DNA of 64,000 nucleotides, taken from assembly GCF_020884795.1 (NCBI RefSeq), contig NZ_BBZF01000012.1, forward strand, positions 364,664 through 428,663, written 5' to 3'. The notes under the pieces are model-generated. The model was not told where the DNA came from and searched no databases. It was given only the letters and a program-made list of their open reading frames with translations. The stretch is from Micromonospora okii (GTDB lineage Bacteria > Actinomycetota > Actinomycetes > Mycobacteriales > Micromonosporaceae). Made by a program: the position numbers and the translations under genes. Shown here in pieces: positions 33,450 to 43,600 of this stretch (position 1 is its first letter; every line of letters starts with the position of its first letter).

Positions 33450-35063
33450 TCAGCGCCACGGCCGCACGGCCGTCTCCGGGTGGTACACGCGATACCCGCC
33501 GACCTCCGTCAGCAGGGCGGAGTCGGCGCGCGCCCCGAGCAGTCCCCGCAGCCGCCGCTCGGCCCGGCCGTCCGCCGCCAGCACGTACCCGGGCCGGTCG
33601 GCGCGGCCCACCTGCCGCCAGTACGGCGGGTACCGGTTCTGCCCCGGCATCAGGCTCGCGTCGAGCACCCCGCAGACGACCTCCTCGGCGCTGTGGAAGA
33701 CGAGCCGGTTGCAGGTCCAGTAGTCCGCGTACACCTCGCGCAGCCCGGCCCGGCGCAGCGCGTCGGCCAGCTCCCGGGCGCGCCCCTCCTCGGCCCGCAG
33801 CGACCCGGCCCCGGCCACGAACGCGCCGGTGACCAGCAGCACGGTGGCGGTCAGCGCGACCAGCACGGCAGCCGCCGACGCCCCGGCGAGCCGCCCGGCC
33901 GCGCCCGCCGCGCGCCGCCGGGCGCTCGTCGCCGCCAGCCACAGCGGCCACAGCACCACCGGCAGGGAGAGCTGGAGCACCGACAGGTAGCGCGCGTTGC
34001 CCAGCGGGTCGGTGGCGGCCAGCGGGCTGCGCGCGTACGCGGCCAGGGTCACGGCCGCGCCCGCGACCAGGGCGAGCTGCGCGGCGGGCCCGGCCCGGTC
34101 GGCGCGCGGCGCTCGCGCGGCCCGGCGGTACGCGACCAGCGCGAGGACCCCGGCGGCCACCAGCAGCACCGGGTAGAGCAGCCCGAACCACTGCTGCCAG
34201 CGGGCGCACCCGTCCATGGGGCACAGGCCGGTGGCCAGCGGCACCCCCTCCAGCAGGGCGCCGCGCAGCCGGTCGGCGGGCGGCGGCGCGGGCCCCGCGG
34301 CGGCGTTGATCCGCCGCAGCACCGACAGCGAGTCCTGGCCGGGCGGCGCGCGCAGGTTGTCCGCGATCAGCGGCGACGCGCCGACGGCGAAGCCGGCCAC
34401 CAGCAGCGCCCCCGCCCAGCCGGCCAGCTCCCGGCGGAGCACCCAGGCCAGCAGCAGCCCGGCGGCGGCCAGGTACGGCACGATCAGCCAGTCCGACCAG
34501 ATCGCCACCCCGACCAGCAGGCCCGCCGCCCCGGCCGCCAGCCGCCGGGCCCGGATCCGCCCGTCGGCCAGCCCCAGGGCGATCACCAGCAGCAGCGCCA
34601 CCGCCGCCTTCACCTCGGGACGCCCGCCGACCACGGTGAGCTGGTCGCGCACCACCCGCTCGGGGCCGAGCGCCAGCAGGCCGACGACCAGCACCGCGCA
34701 CCACGGCGAGCAGATCCGGCGGGTCAGCCGGTACATCAGCCAGGTGAACAGCGCCCAGAGCGCCAGCAGCGGCAGCCGCAGCGCCGGCCAGCTCGGCCCG
34801 GCGACGGCGGCAAGCGGCGCCGCGAGGTACGCCTCCAACGTGCCCATGTAGCGCTGCCCGTACAGGAAGACGGGGTGCTCCCGGCCGGCGGCGATGTGCA
34901 GCGCGGCCAGCCCGAAGGTGGCCTCGTCGCTGTTCGACGTGGGCAGGGTCAGCAGCGTGAGGACCAGCCGGTAGCCGAACCCGGCCAGCCCGAGCAGGAG
35001 CGCGGCCAGCGCCGGCCGGTCGGGCGCCCGGAGCCACCGCCCGCGTTGCTGCACACTCGACAC
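33450..35063 (-). CDS. Polytopic membrane protein, GT39/GT83-like
   Basis: A 537-residue membrane protein with about ten hydrophobic helices. After the first helix comes TLPTSNSDEATFGLAALHIA, which resembles the Asp/Glu-containing first external loop of GT-C (ArnT/PMT-like) glycosyltransferases, and YGQRYMGTLEAYLAAPLA follows. The C-terminal ~120 residues are soluble (YADYWTCNRLVFHSAEEVVCGV). The start is GTG 35063, giving a short basic N-terminus before helix 1; the frame is open to 35204 but that part reads into the divergent promoter. A lipid-linked sugar transferase is plausible; no substrate can be named. Confidence 0.7.
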   Translation of the reverse strand: MSSVQQRGRWLRAPDRPALAALLLGLAGFGYRLVLTLLTLPTSNSDEATFGLAALHIAAGREHPVFLYGQRYMGTLEAYLAAPLAAVAGPSWPALRLPLLALWALFTWLMYRLTRRICSPWCAVLVVGLLALGPERVVRDQLTVVGGRPEVKAAVALLLVIALGLADGRIRARRLAAGAAGLLVGVAIWSDWLIVPYLAAAGLLLAWVLRRELAGWAGALLVAGFAVGASPLIADNLRAPPGQDSLSVLRRINAAAGPAPPPADRLRGALLEGVPLATGLCPMDGCARWQQWFGLLYPVLLVAAGVLALVAYRRAARAPRADRAGPAAQLALVAGAAVTLAAYARSPLAATDPLGNARYLSVLQLSLPVVLWPLWLAATSARRRAAGAAGRLAGASAAAVLVALTATVLLVTGAFVAGAGSLRAEEGRARELADALRRAGLREVYADYWTCNRLVFHSAEEVVCGVLDASLMPGQNRYPPYWRQVGRADRPGYVLAADGRAERRLRGLLGARADSALLTEVGGYRVYHPETAVRPWR

Positions 35064-35182
35064 GACCAACGCCCCTGTCGCCGCCCCGACCGCAGTGTGC
35101 CACGCGAACGGGGCGGGCCGGGGCGGTTCGGCCCAGACGGGGCCCCGGCCTCGCGTGGCCGGCTCCGCCGAGGTGTGGCAGG

Positions 35183-36232
35183 GTGGCATTCGTGCCGCCC
35201 ACACCCGCCGCCGAACTCGCCGTACCGACCCTGCACCGCGCCGCGCGGCTCGAAGACGCCCTGCACAAGCTGGCGGAACGCCGGCTGCGGCGCACCGGGT
35301 GGCAGCCCAACATCATCGCGTACGCCGGCTACGGCGCCCCCGGTTGGGCGCGGGTGATGTGCCGGGTGCTGCTCGGCCGCCCCGACACCCGCAGCGGGCA
35401 GCGGCTGGAGAAGATCCGGGGCTGGCGCAGCTTCGCCACCCTGCCCGCCAAGCACGTGACGGTCACCATCGAGACCGGCGGGGTGAAGCACGAGGCGAAG
35501 GCCGACCGCAGCGGCTTCGTCGACACCGTGGTCGAGGCCGACCTGACCCCCGGCTGGGCGTCGGTGCGCCTCAGCGTCGCCGACGCCGAGCCGGTGGAGG
35601 CGCTGGTCCGCGTCCTCGACCCGGAGGTCAAGTTCGGCATCCTGTCGGACATCGACGACACCGTCATGGTCACCGCCCTGCCGCGCCCGCTGCTGGCGGC
35701 GTGGAACACCTTCGTCCTCGACGAGCACGCCCGCACCGCCGTGCCCGGCATGGCGGTGCTCTACGAGCGGCTCGCCACCGCCCACCCCGGCGCCCCGGTG
35801 TTCTACCTCTCCACCGGGGCGTGGAACGTCGCGCCGACCCTGACCCGGTTCCTGTCCCGGCACCTCTACCCGGCGGGGCCGCTGCTGCTCACCGACTGGG
35901 GGCCGACGAACGACCGGTGGTTCCGCAGCGGCCGGGAGCACAAGCGCGCCACCCTGGCCCGGCTGTCCCGGGAGTTCCCCGACGTGCGCTGGCTGCTCGT
36001 CGGTGACGACGGCCAGCACGACCCGGAGATCTACCGTGAGTTCGCCGCCGCGCACCCCGACAACGTGGCCGGGGTGGCGATCCGCCGCCTCTCGCCCACC
36101 CAGTCGGTGCTGGCCGGCAGCCTGCCCACCCCGGCGGGCCGCTCGTCGTCGGGGCCGGCGGGGCAGAAGTGGCTCTCCGCGCCGGACGGCGCGGGGCTGT
36201 GGAAGCTGCTGCGCGAGGCCGGCCTGGTCTGA
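35183..36232 (+). CDS. App1/DUF2183-family phosphatase-like protein
   Basis: A ~349-residue protein. KFGILSDIDDTVMVTALPRP carries the DxDxT signature of HAD-like phosphatases as found in the App1 (DUF2183) family. FYLSTGAWNVAPTLTRFL and LLLTDWGPTNDRWFRSG (with the conserved Gly/Arg-rich segment), then WLLVGDDGQHDPEIYREFA, complete the domain. Fungal App1 is a phosphatidate phosphatase; the bacterial substrate is unknown. GTG 35183 and GTG 35192 are both usable; AGGGTGG favours the latter. It is divergent from the membrane protein gene across ~120 bases. Confidence 0.85.
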   Translation: MAFVPPTPAAELAVPTLHRAARLEDALHKLAERRLRRTGWQPNIIAYAGYGAPGWARVMCRVLLGRPDTRSGQRLEKIRGWRSFATLPAKHVTVTIETGGVKHEAKADRSGFVDTVVEADLTPGWASVRLSVADAEPVEALVRVLDPEVKFGILSDIDDTVMVTALPRPLLAAWNTFVLDEHARTAVPGMAVLYERLATAHPGAPVFYLSTGAWNVAPTLTRFLSRHLYPAGPLLLTDWGPTNDRWFRSGREHKRATLARLSREFPDVRWLLVGDDGQHDPEIYREFAAAHPDNVAGVAIRRLSPTQSVLAGSLPTPAGRSSSGPAGQKWLSAPDGAGLWKLLREAGLV

Positions 36233-36296
36233 TCCCCTGGCGGCCGGGTGTCGCTGCGTCAGCGTCGCGTGGGCGGCTGAAGCGCGAAGTAGGTTG

Positions 36297-37490
36297 TCAA
36301 TCCAGGTCGGAGCGGCGATTTCGGAGGAACGTCCGCTCGGCGTCATTGCCAGCCAGGGTGATCGCTTCGTCATACGTGGCGCGGGCCTCGGCGGTCCGGC
36401 CGAGCCGGGCCAGCAGGTCGGCCCGCGTTGCGGGAAGCAGGTGGTAGCCCGGTAGGTCGATCCCATCGAGGCTGGCCAGCGCCGTCTCCGGGCCGTGCAC
36501 CTCGGCGACGGCGACCGCCCGGTTGAGCGCTACGACCGGCGTCGGGCTGTGGGCGAACAGTTGGTCGTAGAGCGCCAGCACCTGGGCCCAGTCGGTGGCG
36601 GACCCGTCGGTGTGCACGGCGTTGATGGCGGCCTGGATCTGGTAAGGGCCGGGCCGGTTGCGGCGCAGGCAGCGGCGGACCAGGGCGTGTCCTTCGGCGA
36701 TCTGCTCCCGGTTCCAGAGCGACCGGTCCTGCTCGGCGAGGGTCACCAGCTCGCCGGCGGGGCCCACCCGGGCCGGGCGGCGAGCCTCGATGAGGACCAG
36801 CAGCGCGAGCAGCCCGAGAACCTCGGGCTCGTCGGGCATCAGGTCGGCGAGTTCCCTGGCCAGGCGGACGGCCTCCTGGCACAGGCCGGTGCGCACCAGC
36901 GCGCCGGCCGTCGAGGTGTAGCCCTCGTTGAAGATCAGGTACAACACGGTCAGCACCGGTGGAAGCCGGGCGGGCAGCTCGGCGGCGTCCGGCACCCGGT
37001 AGGGAATGGCGGCATCGCGGATCTTCTTCTTGGCGCGCACGATGCGCTGCGCGATCGTTGCTTCGGGTACGAGGTAGGCCCGTGCGATCTCCGGCACCTC
37101 GAGCCCACCCAGCAACCGCAGGGTGAGCGCTGTCTGCGCCAGCGGTGCGAGTGCCGGATGACAGCAGGTGAAGATCAGCCGTAGTTGGTCGTCGCGCACC
37201 GGTCCCACCTCCCTGGGCTCGTCGGGTTGGCGCAGCAGCAATGCCTGGGCATGGCGGGCCTCACGCGTGGATTCCCGCCGCAGCCGGTCGATGGCCCGGT
37301 TGCGGGCGGTGGTCACGATCCACGCCCCGGGATTGGGCGGCGGCACCCCCCACTTCTGTAGGGCCACCGCGAACGCGTCCTGCACGGCCTCCTCGGCGAG
37401 GCTGACGTCGCCGAGGAGGCGGGCCAGCGTGGCCACACAGCGGCCGTACTCCGCCCGGTAGATGCTTTCCAGATCCATGCCGCCCAGCAT
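36297..37490 (-). CDS. ECF42-type RNA polymerase sigma factor with long C-terminal extension
   Basis: A 397-residue sigma factor. Region 2 is near residues 10-75 (YRAEYGRCVATLARLLGDVS, ALQKWGVPPPNPGAWIVTTA, RNRAIDRLRRE); region 4 is near 120-165 (LRLLGGLEVPEIARAYLVPE followed by TIAQRIVRAKKKIR). A ~230-residue helical C-terminal domain (DUF6596/TPR-like) follows, typical of group ECF42, which has no classical anti-sigma factor. ATG 37490 overlaps the stop of the YCII gene by one base (TGATG), with GGAAGG upstream, so they are coupled. ECF42 genes are known to occur next to DGPF/YCII proteins. Confidence 0.9.
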   Translation of the reverse strand: MLGGMDLESIYRAEYGRCVATLARLLGDVSLAEEAVQDAFAVALQKWGVPPPNPGAWIVTTARNRAIDRLRRESTREARHAQALLLRQPDEPREVGPVRDDQLRLIFTCCHPALAPLAQTALTLRLLGGLEVPEIARAYLVPEATIAQRIVRAKKKIRDAAIPYRVPDAAELPARLPPVLTVLYLIFNEGYTSTAGALVRTGLCQEAVRLARELADLMPDEPEVLGLLALLVLIEARRPARVGPAGELVTLAEQDRSLWNREQIAEGHALVRRCLRRNRPGPYQIQAAINAVHTDGSATDWAQVLALYDQLFAHSPTPVVALNRAVAVAEVHGPETALASLDGIDLPGYHLLPATRADLLARLGRTAEARATYDEAITLAGNDAERTFLRNRRSDLD

Positions 37491-37846
37491 CAACCTTCCG
37501 GCTCGTCCTCGAAGGGCCGCACCTCGACCGGCCCCATGCACGCCCGCGAGCACTTCTCGGCCCAGGCGAGCGCCTCGTCGAGATCGGCGCAGCGAATCAC
37601 CCAGAACCCGCCGAGCTGTTCCTTGGTCTCGGCGAACGGCCCGTCGGTCATGGTGGTGTTTCCGCCCTCGACCCGCACGACGGTGGCACTGTCCGGTGGC
37701 AACAGGCCACCCCCGAAGACCCAGATGCCGGCGCTACGCAGTTCGGTGTTGACCCGGTCGACCTGAGCGAACGCCTTCTGCATCTCCTCGTCCGACATCG
37801 GTGGCGCGTCGTAGGCGTGGTGGACGGCGAGCAGGTACTGCTTCAT
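37490..37846 (-). CDS. YCII-related (DGPF-type) protein
   Basis: A 118-residue protein. MKQYLLAVHHAYDAPPMSDE opens a ferredoxin-like YCII fold, and MTDGPFAETKEQLGGFWVIR is the DGPF signature. ADLDEALAWAEKC and VEVRPFEDEPEG complete the family pattern. ATG 37846 has GGAG upstream. It is the first gene of the pair with the ECF42 sigma factor and may bind a small molecule or modulate the sigma factor's output; its biochemical role is not established. Confidence 0.9.
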   Translation of the reverse strand: MKQYLLAVHHAYDAPPMSDEEMQKAFAQVDRVNTELRSAGIWVFGGGLLPPDSATVVRVEGGNTTMTDGPFAETKEQLGGFWVIRCADLDEALAWAEKCSRACMGPVEVRPFEDEPEG

Positions 37847-37874
37847 GTGGTGGGCTCCTGATCGGTAGCGGGTG

Positions 37875-38309
37875 TCAGGCGGGCAGTCGTCGCGCGACAA
37901 CGGGGATGACGATCGCCGCGGCAACCAGATGCGTCAGGATCAGCAGCACCTTGGTATCGGCCGTGGCGTCCGCGATGACGTCCGGCACGAGCGACAGCAC
38001 GGTGAGTGCCACGGTGGTGCGGACGAACGTGCTGCGCGGGCGTCGGGCGAAGCGCCGCAGTACTGCGGCGAGCACCAGGCCGACCAGCGAGAAGATCGCG
38101 GTCAGCGAGGCGAACCCCACCACCGGGATGGGAGCCTCCGAGATGTCGAGACTGATTCCGGCCGCGCGGCCTGCGACGGCGACGAGCGTGGTGGCGACGC
38201 TGGCCACGGCCGTGGCGGCAACACCAGCGACGAGCATCGAGCGAGCTCCGGTGGTGGCGCGTGGGACGGCAGTGCGAGTGGTGGTCAATTGCGGTGCCTC
38301 CGATGCCAT
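37875..38309 (-). CDS. Small four-helix membrane protein (DUF6069-like)
   Basis: A 144-residue protein with four hydrophobic helices (around residues 25-45, 63-83, 95-110 and 120-138). FASLTAIFSLVGLVLAAVLR and LTVLSLVPDVIADA resemble the DUF6069 family, recalled from memory. It lies 28 bases upstream of the YCII/ECF42 pair on the same strand, so it is probably the first gene of that operon and could be an ECF42-linked membrane partner. Function unknown. Upstream, 290 bases to the next gene show no coding potential. Confidence 0.75.
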   Translation of the reverse strand: MASEAPQLTTTRTAVPRATTGARSMLVAGVAATAVASVATTLVAVAGRAAGISLDISEAPIPVVGFASLTAIFSLVGLVLAAVLRRFARRPRSTFVRTTVALTVLSLVPDVIADATADTKVLLILTHLVAAAIVIPVVARRLPA

Positions 38310-38564
38310 GGAAGCCGGCCCTGAGCCGGTCTCTCACCAGGGCTACGAACTCGCCCCGCCGCGATCGACAAGCCCGGCGAACTTTTTCCCACCAACTTTG
38401 TCAGGCCGGCGTGAGGGGCCGACGAACCGCGAGCGCCATGGGGCTCGACCGTGGTCCCTGCGCGACGGCAGCCGCTCCGAGGCTGGTTGCGGCATGCGAT
38501 CGGCTCCCGGTCCTCACCGCAGGGTGCCGGAGCGCCCCCGGTCGGCGACGGTCATGAAAGATAC

Positions 38565-38594
38565 TTGCGAAACAGCTCGACTGCGTTGAATATA
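38565..38594 (+). promoter_or_regulatory. Candidate AT-rich promoter for the glycoside hydrolase gene
   Basis: TTGCGA (38565-38570) and AATATA (38589-38594) are 18 bases apart in an unusually AT-rich patch directly before the GTG at 38600. The geometry would give a transcript starting at or next to the start codon, and no Shine-Dalgarno sequence is present. The -10 match is imperfect. Confidence 0.35.
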
Positions 38595-38599
38595 TTTTC

Positions 38600-40624
38600 G
38601 TGTTCAGAGACTATGGTCGATTCCTATCCGGCGCGGCGCTGACGGTGGCGCTGGCGCTCGGCGCGGCCGTCCCCACGGGCGCCACCGCCTCCCCGCCCAC
38701 CACGCCGGACACTGTGCCGGCAGCCGCCCAGGCGGCCTGCGTGACCGATCCGGCCACCCCGAAACGGCAGTTCCGGGGCATGTGGATCGCCAGCGTGGCC
38801 AACATCGACTGGCCCAGCCGCAGCGGGCTCACCGCCGCCGCCCAGCAGGCGGAGTACCGGGGCTGGCTCGACCTGGCCCAGCAGCGGCGGATGAACGCCG
38901 TCGTCGTGCAGGTGCGCCCCACCGCCGACGCGTTCTGGCCGTCGACCTACGAGCCCTGGTCGCAGTGGCTCACCGGCACCCAGGGCGGCAACCCCGGCTA
39001 CGACCCGCTGGCCTTCGCGGTCGCCGAGGCGCACGCGCGCAACCTGGAGTTCCACGCCTGGTTCAACCCGTACCGGATCGCCAACCACACCGACCTCACC
39101 AGGCTCGCGGCGAGCCACCCGGCCCGCAAGAACCCGGGCTGGGCCGTCGCCTACGACGGCAAGCTCTACTACAACCCGGGCATCCCCGCCGTCCGCGCCT
39201 TCGTGCAGGACGCGATGATGGACGCCGTCCGCCGCTACGACATCGACGCGGTGCACTGGGACGACTACTTCTACCCGTACCCGGGCAGCGGCGGGGGCTT
39301 CCCCGACCAGGCCACCTTCGCCCAGTACGGCGCCGGCTTCAGTAACATCGCCGACTGGCGGCGCAACAACGTCAACCTGCTGGTCCAGGAGATGAGTGCG
39401 AAGATCCGCGCGGTCAAGCCGTGGGTGAAGCTCGGCGTCAGCCCGTTCGGCATCTGGCGCAACGCCGGCACCGACCCGCTCGGCTCGCGCACCACCGGCC
39501 TCCAGTCGTACGACGCCATCTACGCCGACACCCGCCGCTGGGTGAAGCAGGGCTGGATCGACTACATCGCCCCGCAGCTCTACTGGCAGATCGGCCACCC
39601 CTCGGCCGACTACGCCGAGCTGGTCCGCTGGTGGTCGGAGACCGTGACCGGCACGAACGTGCAACTGCTCGTCGGGCAGGCCACCTACCGGGCCGGCGCG
39701 TCGGGGCAGGACGCGGCCTGGCAGGACCCGGCCGAGCTGACCGACCACCTGACCCTGAACCGCGCCCACCCCAGGGTCGCCGGCGACATCCACTTCAGCG
39801 CCAAGGACGTCCGCGCCGACCGGATCGGCGCGGTCTCGCGGGTCGCCACCGACCACTACCGCCGGCCCGCCCTCGTGCCGGCCGGGGTGGGCGGCGCAGC
39901 GCCCGCCGCGCCAAACCTCACCTCGGCGGTACGCGGCACCGGCGGCGTGACCCTGACCTGGCAGCGCGGCACGACCGGCAGCACGACCGCGTACGCGGTG
40001 TACCGGCTGCCCGGCGACGGCGCGGTCGACCCCTGCGACCTGGCCGACGCCCGTAACCTGCTCGGCGCGGTTCGCGCCTCGGGCAGCACCGGAACGTTCA
40101 CCGACGCCACCGCCGCGACCGGCTCGACCTACCGCTACCTGGTGACGGCCCTGGACCGGCTGCACGCCGAGGGCCCGGCCAGCAACGCGCGGGTGGTCAC
40201 GGGCACGGGCGGGGTGTTCAGCGTGGTCGTGGACAACGCCACGACCGGTGGCTTCACGGCCGCCGCGACCTGGGGCACGTCGTCGTACTCCGCCGCCCGG
40301 TACGGCGCGAACTACCGGTTCGCCGAGCCGCAGGCGGTCAGCGATCCGGCGTGGTTCACCGCGACGCTGCCCACCGCCGGCTCGTATCGGGTCGAGGTCT
40401 GGTACCCGGCCGACCCCGGCTACAACAGCGCCGCACCGCACCTGGTGGCGACGGCGAACGGCACCGTGACGGCGACGGTCGACCAGCGCACCGGCGGCGG
40501 GCAGTGGCGGGTGCTGGGCACCTACGATCTCGCCGCCGGGACGCGCCAGGTCGTCGGAGTCAGCCGTTGGACCGCCACGACGGGGTACGTCGTCGCCGAC
40601 GCCGTACGCATCACCCGCCTCTGA
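38600..40624 (+). CDS. Secreted GHL10-family glycoside hydrolase with C-terminal golvesin-like domain
   Basis: A 674-residue exported protein. Residues 1-31 are a signal peptide (hydrophobic helix, then GATA|SPP). Residues ~55-400 are the glycosyl-hydrolase-like 10 domain: RQFRGMWIASVANIDWPS, MNAVVVQVRPTADAFWPS, FHAWFNPYRIAN, DIDAVHWDDYFYPYP and GVSPFGIWRN. A fibronectin-type III-like domain (~425-530) leads to a ~130-residue golvesin/Xly carbohydrate-binding-like domain ending in YVVADAVRITRL. GHL10 proteins may cleave peptidoglycan or glycan chains. GTG 38600 is the only start that retains the signal peptide and has no ribosome site. Confidence 0.88.
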   Translation: MFRDYGRFLSGAALTVALALGAAVPTGATASPPTTPDTVPAAAQAACVTDPATPKRQFRGMWIASVANIDWPSRSGLTAAAQQAEYRGWLDLAQQRRMNAVVVQVRPTADAFWPSTYEPWSQWLTGTQGGNPGYDPLAFAVAEAHARNLEFHAWFNPYRIANHTDLTRLAASHPARKNPGWAVAYDGKLYYNPGIPAVRAFVQDAMMDAVRRYDIDAVHWDDYFYPYPGSGGGFPDQATFAQYGAGFSNIADWRRNNVNLLVQEMSAKIRAVKPWVKLGVSPFGIWRNAGTDPLGSRTTGLQSYDAIYADTRRWVKQGWIDYIAPQLYWQIGHPSADYAELVRWWSETVTGTNVQLLVGQATYRAGASGQDAAWQDPAELTDHLTLNRAHPRVAGDIHFSAKDVRADRIGAVSRVATDHYRRPALVPAGVGGAAPAAPNLTSAVRGTGGVTLTWQRGTTGSTTAYAVYRLPGDGAVDPCDLADARNLLGAVRASGSTGTFTDATAATGSTYRYLVTALDRLHAEGPASNARVVTGTGGVFSVVVDNATTGGFTAAATWGTSSYSAARYGANYRFAEPQAVSDPAWFTATLPTAGSYRVEVWYPADPGYNSAAPHLVATANGTVTATVDQRTGGGQWRVLGTYDLAAGTRQVVGVSRWTATTGYVVADAVRITRL

Positions 40625-40630
40625 GCCGCC

Positions 40631-40672
40631 GGTGGTGCCGCCTCCACCTGCACGGGTGGAGACGGCACCACC
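40631..40672. terminator. Bidirectional terminator between convergent genes
   Basis: An 18-base arm (40631-40648, beginning GGTGGTGCCG) pairs with 40655-40672 (ending CGGCACCACC) with a single mismatch and a 6-base loop. It starts six bases after the hydrolase stop and ends six bases before the stop of the minus-strand LamG gene, so it serves both. Confidence 0.85.
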
Positions 40673-40678
40673 GTTCAA

Positions 40679-43600
40679 TCAGGGGATCTCCGTCCAGGGA
40701 ACGAGCCCCGCGCCGGGGGATGGCTGGTCGGTCTTGTAGATCCGGCCTTCGGTGCTGCGACCGAGCAGGGTGATGGCGTTGTTGCCGTTGAGCAGGGCGG
40801 TCGGGTCGCTGTCGAAACCTTCTGCCGGTTGCCCCGAGCTCATGATGTTCCAGGTGCCGAAGCCGCCTCCGACGGTGGCCTGCTGGGTGCCCCAGATCTT
40901 GCCGTCGGTGCCCCGGCCGTAGAGGACGATCTTGTCGTTACTGGTGAGGAGCACTGCCGGGTCGCCGACGAAGGTGGGCTGCCCCGTGCCCATGGCGGCC
41001 CACGTGCCGAAGGGCGCCCCGGCCGAGGGTTGGCCGGCACCGTAGAGCTTGCCGTCCGTGCCGACCACGTAGAGCACGAGGGTGCCGTTCGCGCCGAGCA
41101 GCGCGGCCGGGTTGCCGGCGAAACCGCCGGTCGGTTCCCCCGTGCCGAAGGTCACCCAGGCGCCGAATGCCGCACCGGCGGAGCTCTGATTCACTCCGCG
41201 AATCTTCCCGTTCCCGGCCCGCGCGTAGATGACGACCGCGCCGTTCGCGGCCTTGATCACCGTCGGTCGCCCGGTGATACCCGCGCCGCCCGTGCCGATC
41301 CGCACCCACGGACCGAAGGAACTCCCGACGGCTGTCTGGGCGGTGCCCCAGATCCAGCCGTCGGCGGCACGCGTGTACAGCCCGATCGTGTTGGCGGAGG
41401 TGAGCACGGCGCTGGGGTCGCTGGCGAAGCCGGCTGCGGGCGGGCTCGTGCCGATGGCCCGCCAGGTGGTGAAAGCGGCACCCACGGACGGCTGGCCAAT
41501 CCCGTAGACCTGGTTGTCGATGCCACGGGCGTAGAGCACGATCGTGCCGTTGGCGCCCTTCAACGCCGTCGGCGAGCCGATGAAGCCGCTGCGGTCGCCG
41601 ATGCGCATCCAAGGGCCGAAGGTTCCGCCTGCGCTGCTCTGCTGGCTGCCCCAGATCCAGCCGTCGGCGCCGCGCCGGTAGGCGAGTACCGCACCGGTGG
41701 TCGATTTCACGGCCGTGACCTCGCCGCTGCTGCGGGTGTCGACCTCGACGGTCCAGATCCGGCTCCAGGTCTGCACGTGCGCCAGTTCGCCGCTGAAGTA
41801 GCCGCCGTGTGCCGTGGAACTGCTCCTGTGGCTGCCCATCCGGAAGAGGCCGGTGGCGTTCCAGCCGCTGCTGTGCGTGGCACGTCCGGCGTTGATCCCG
41901 CTGACGTACAGCGTCATCGCACCGGTGGCCTTGTTCCAGCTCGCCATCACGTGCGTCCAGACGCCGACGCGGGCGGTGCCCGGGGCGCTGAGGGCCGTGT
42001 CGAGGGCCGGACTCGCCACGTCGGTGCGAGCCATGGTGAAACGCCACGACGCGTCGCCGGCGTTGGTCCAGAGCCGGAAGCGGGCCGTGTTGGTCCCGCT
42101 CTGCGACAGCACCGTACCGCCGAGGGCCGTCGGCTTGACCCAGGCGGAGACCGTGAAGTCCGCGTTGGTGTTCACCGCCGAGGAGGCGGTGAGGGTGCCG
42201 GTGGTGGCGGGCGGGCGGTTGAAGACGGCGTCGGGGTCGAAGGTGTCGCCGGTGCTCCACGTGACGCCGGTGGCACCGGTGGCGTCCAGCGTGCCCGCGC
42301 TGTCCTTGGCGGTGGTGACCGGCCCGTCCGTGCCGTCGTTGAGCTGCCAACTGTGGTTCGAGGTGACGAGCGTCTTGGCAGGCTGAGCCGTGACCGTGCC
42401 GGTTCCGGCGGCCAGGTCGGTGGCGAGCCAGGCCGTGCTCACGCCGCCGGACCCCAGGGCCCACAGGTCGGGCGTGCCGTCGCTGTCGATGTCGGCCGCC
42501 CGCAACGTCAGGTCCGCGCCGACGTTCCAGGTCTCGTGCAGCTTGTACGAGGTGTGGGTGAGCTGGTTGACCCCGTCGAAGGCCAGGTCGGTCCACAGGT
42601 ACAGGGCGCCGGTCGTGCGGTTCCACAGGTACATCGCCGTGCCGCCGGCGACCTGGGTCGTGGTGATGGTCCACTTGTCCCAGTCCGTCCCGCCGGTCGG
42701 TGTGGGCTGGCTGATGACGAGCGGATTGGCGTAGAGCCCGGTGGCGTAGAAGTTCGAGTAGTAGGTCAGGTGGTATCCCGACTCGACGTTTCCGCTGGTG
42801 CCGATCAACTCGGGGAAGCCGGTGTTCGCCCCCCGGATGTTTCCCGCGTTGGCGAGCTGAAGCGGCAGCGAGCCGTCCCCTTCGGCGAGCAGGTCGCCGG
42901 AGATGCTGAACTGGTTGCCACTGAGCTGGGCCTGGATGACGGAGCCGTCCCCGTTGGCGCGGAGCACCCCGCCGTTACCGGTGGCGGGGTAGTAGACGAG
43001 CGCGTCCTGAAGACCGGTGCCGGTGAAGTGGCCGGTGATGACCTGCGCACCGTCGAAGTCGGTGGGTGAATTGTTTCCGGTGACCCCGTTGCCGTAGGCA
43101 CCGATGTTCGTCCCCGCGACGGCGAGGTGTTCCGTTCCGCCCGGCGCGAGCCACAGCCCGGGGGGAAGTCCGTGGGTGGCCCCCACGGCGACCAGGTCCG
43201 GGGCGGCGTCACCGTTGAGGTCGCCGTCGGCCGCGACGGCGGCCGGGTTCGAGTTGAACGTGACACTCCTGCTGTCACCGACGTTCCCGCCTGCGGAGAC
43301 GCTGGTGACGGTCAGCGTGTTGGTGAACCGCCTAGGGGTGATGCTGACGGTCGCGGCGCCCGCCGTGGCCGACACGTCCTGCGGCGGACCGGCGTTGAGC
43401 TGGTAGACGTAACCGCTCGGGTCGGTGCCGTCGGCCTTGGCGATCTCGACCGTGAAGGACTCACCGATGGTGGTCGTGTTGTCCGGGATCTCGGCGATGT
43501 TGGGCGCCCCCGGCCGGGTCGGGTCGAAGGTGAACTTGCAGGGGGCTGACCAGTCGCCCGCGGCGCCGAAGTCGGTCGCCTGCACCTTCCAGGAGAAGCC

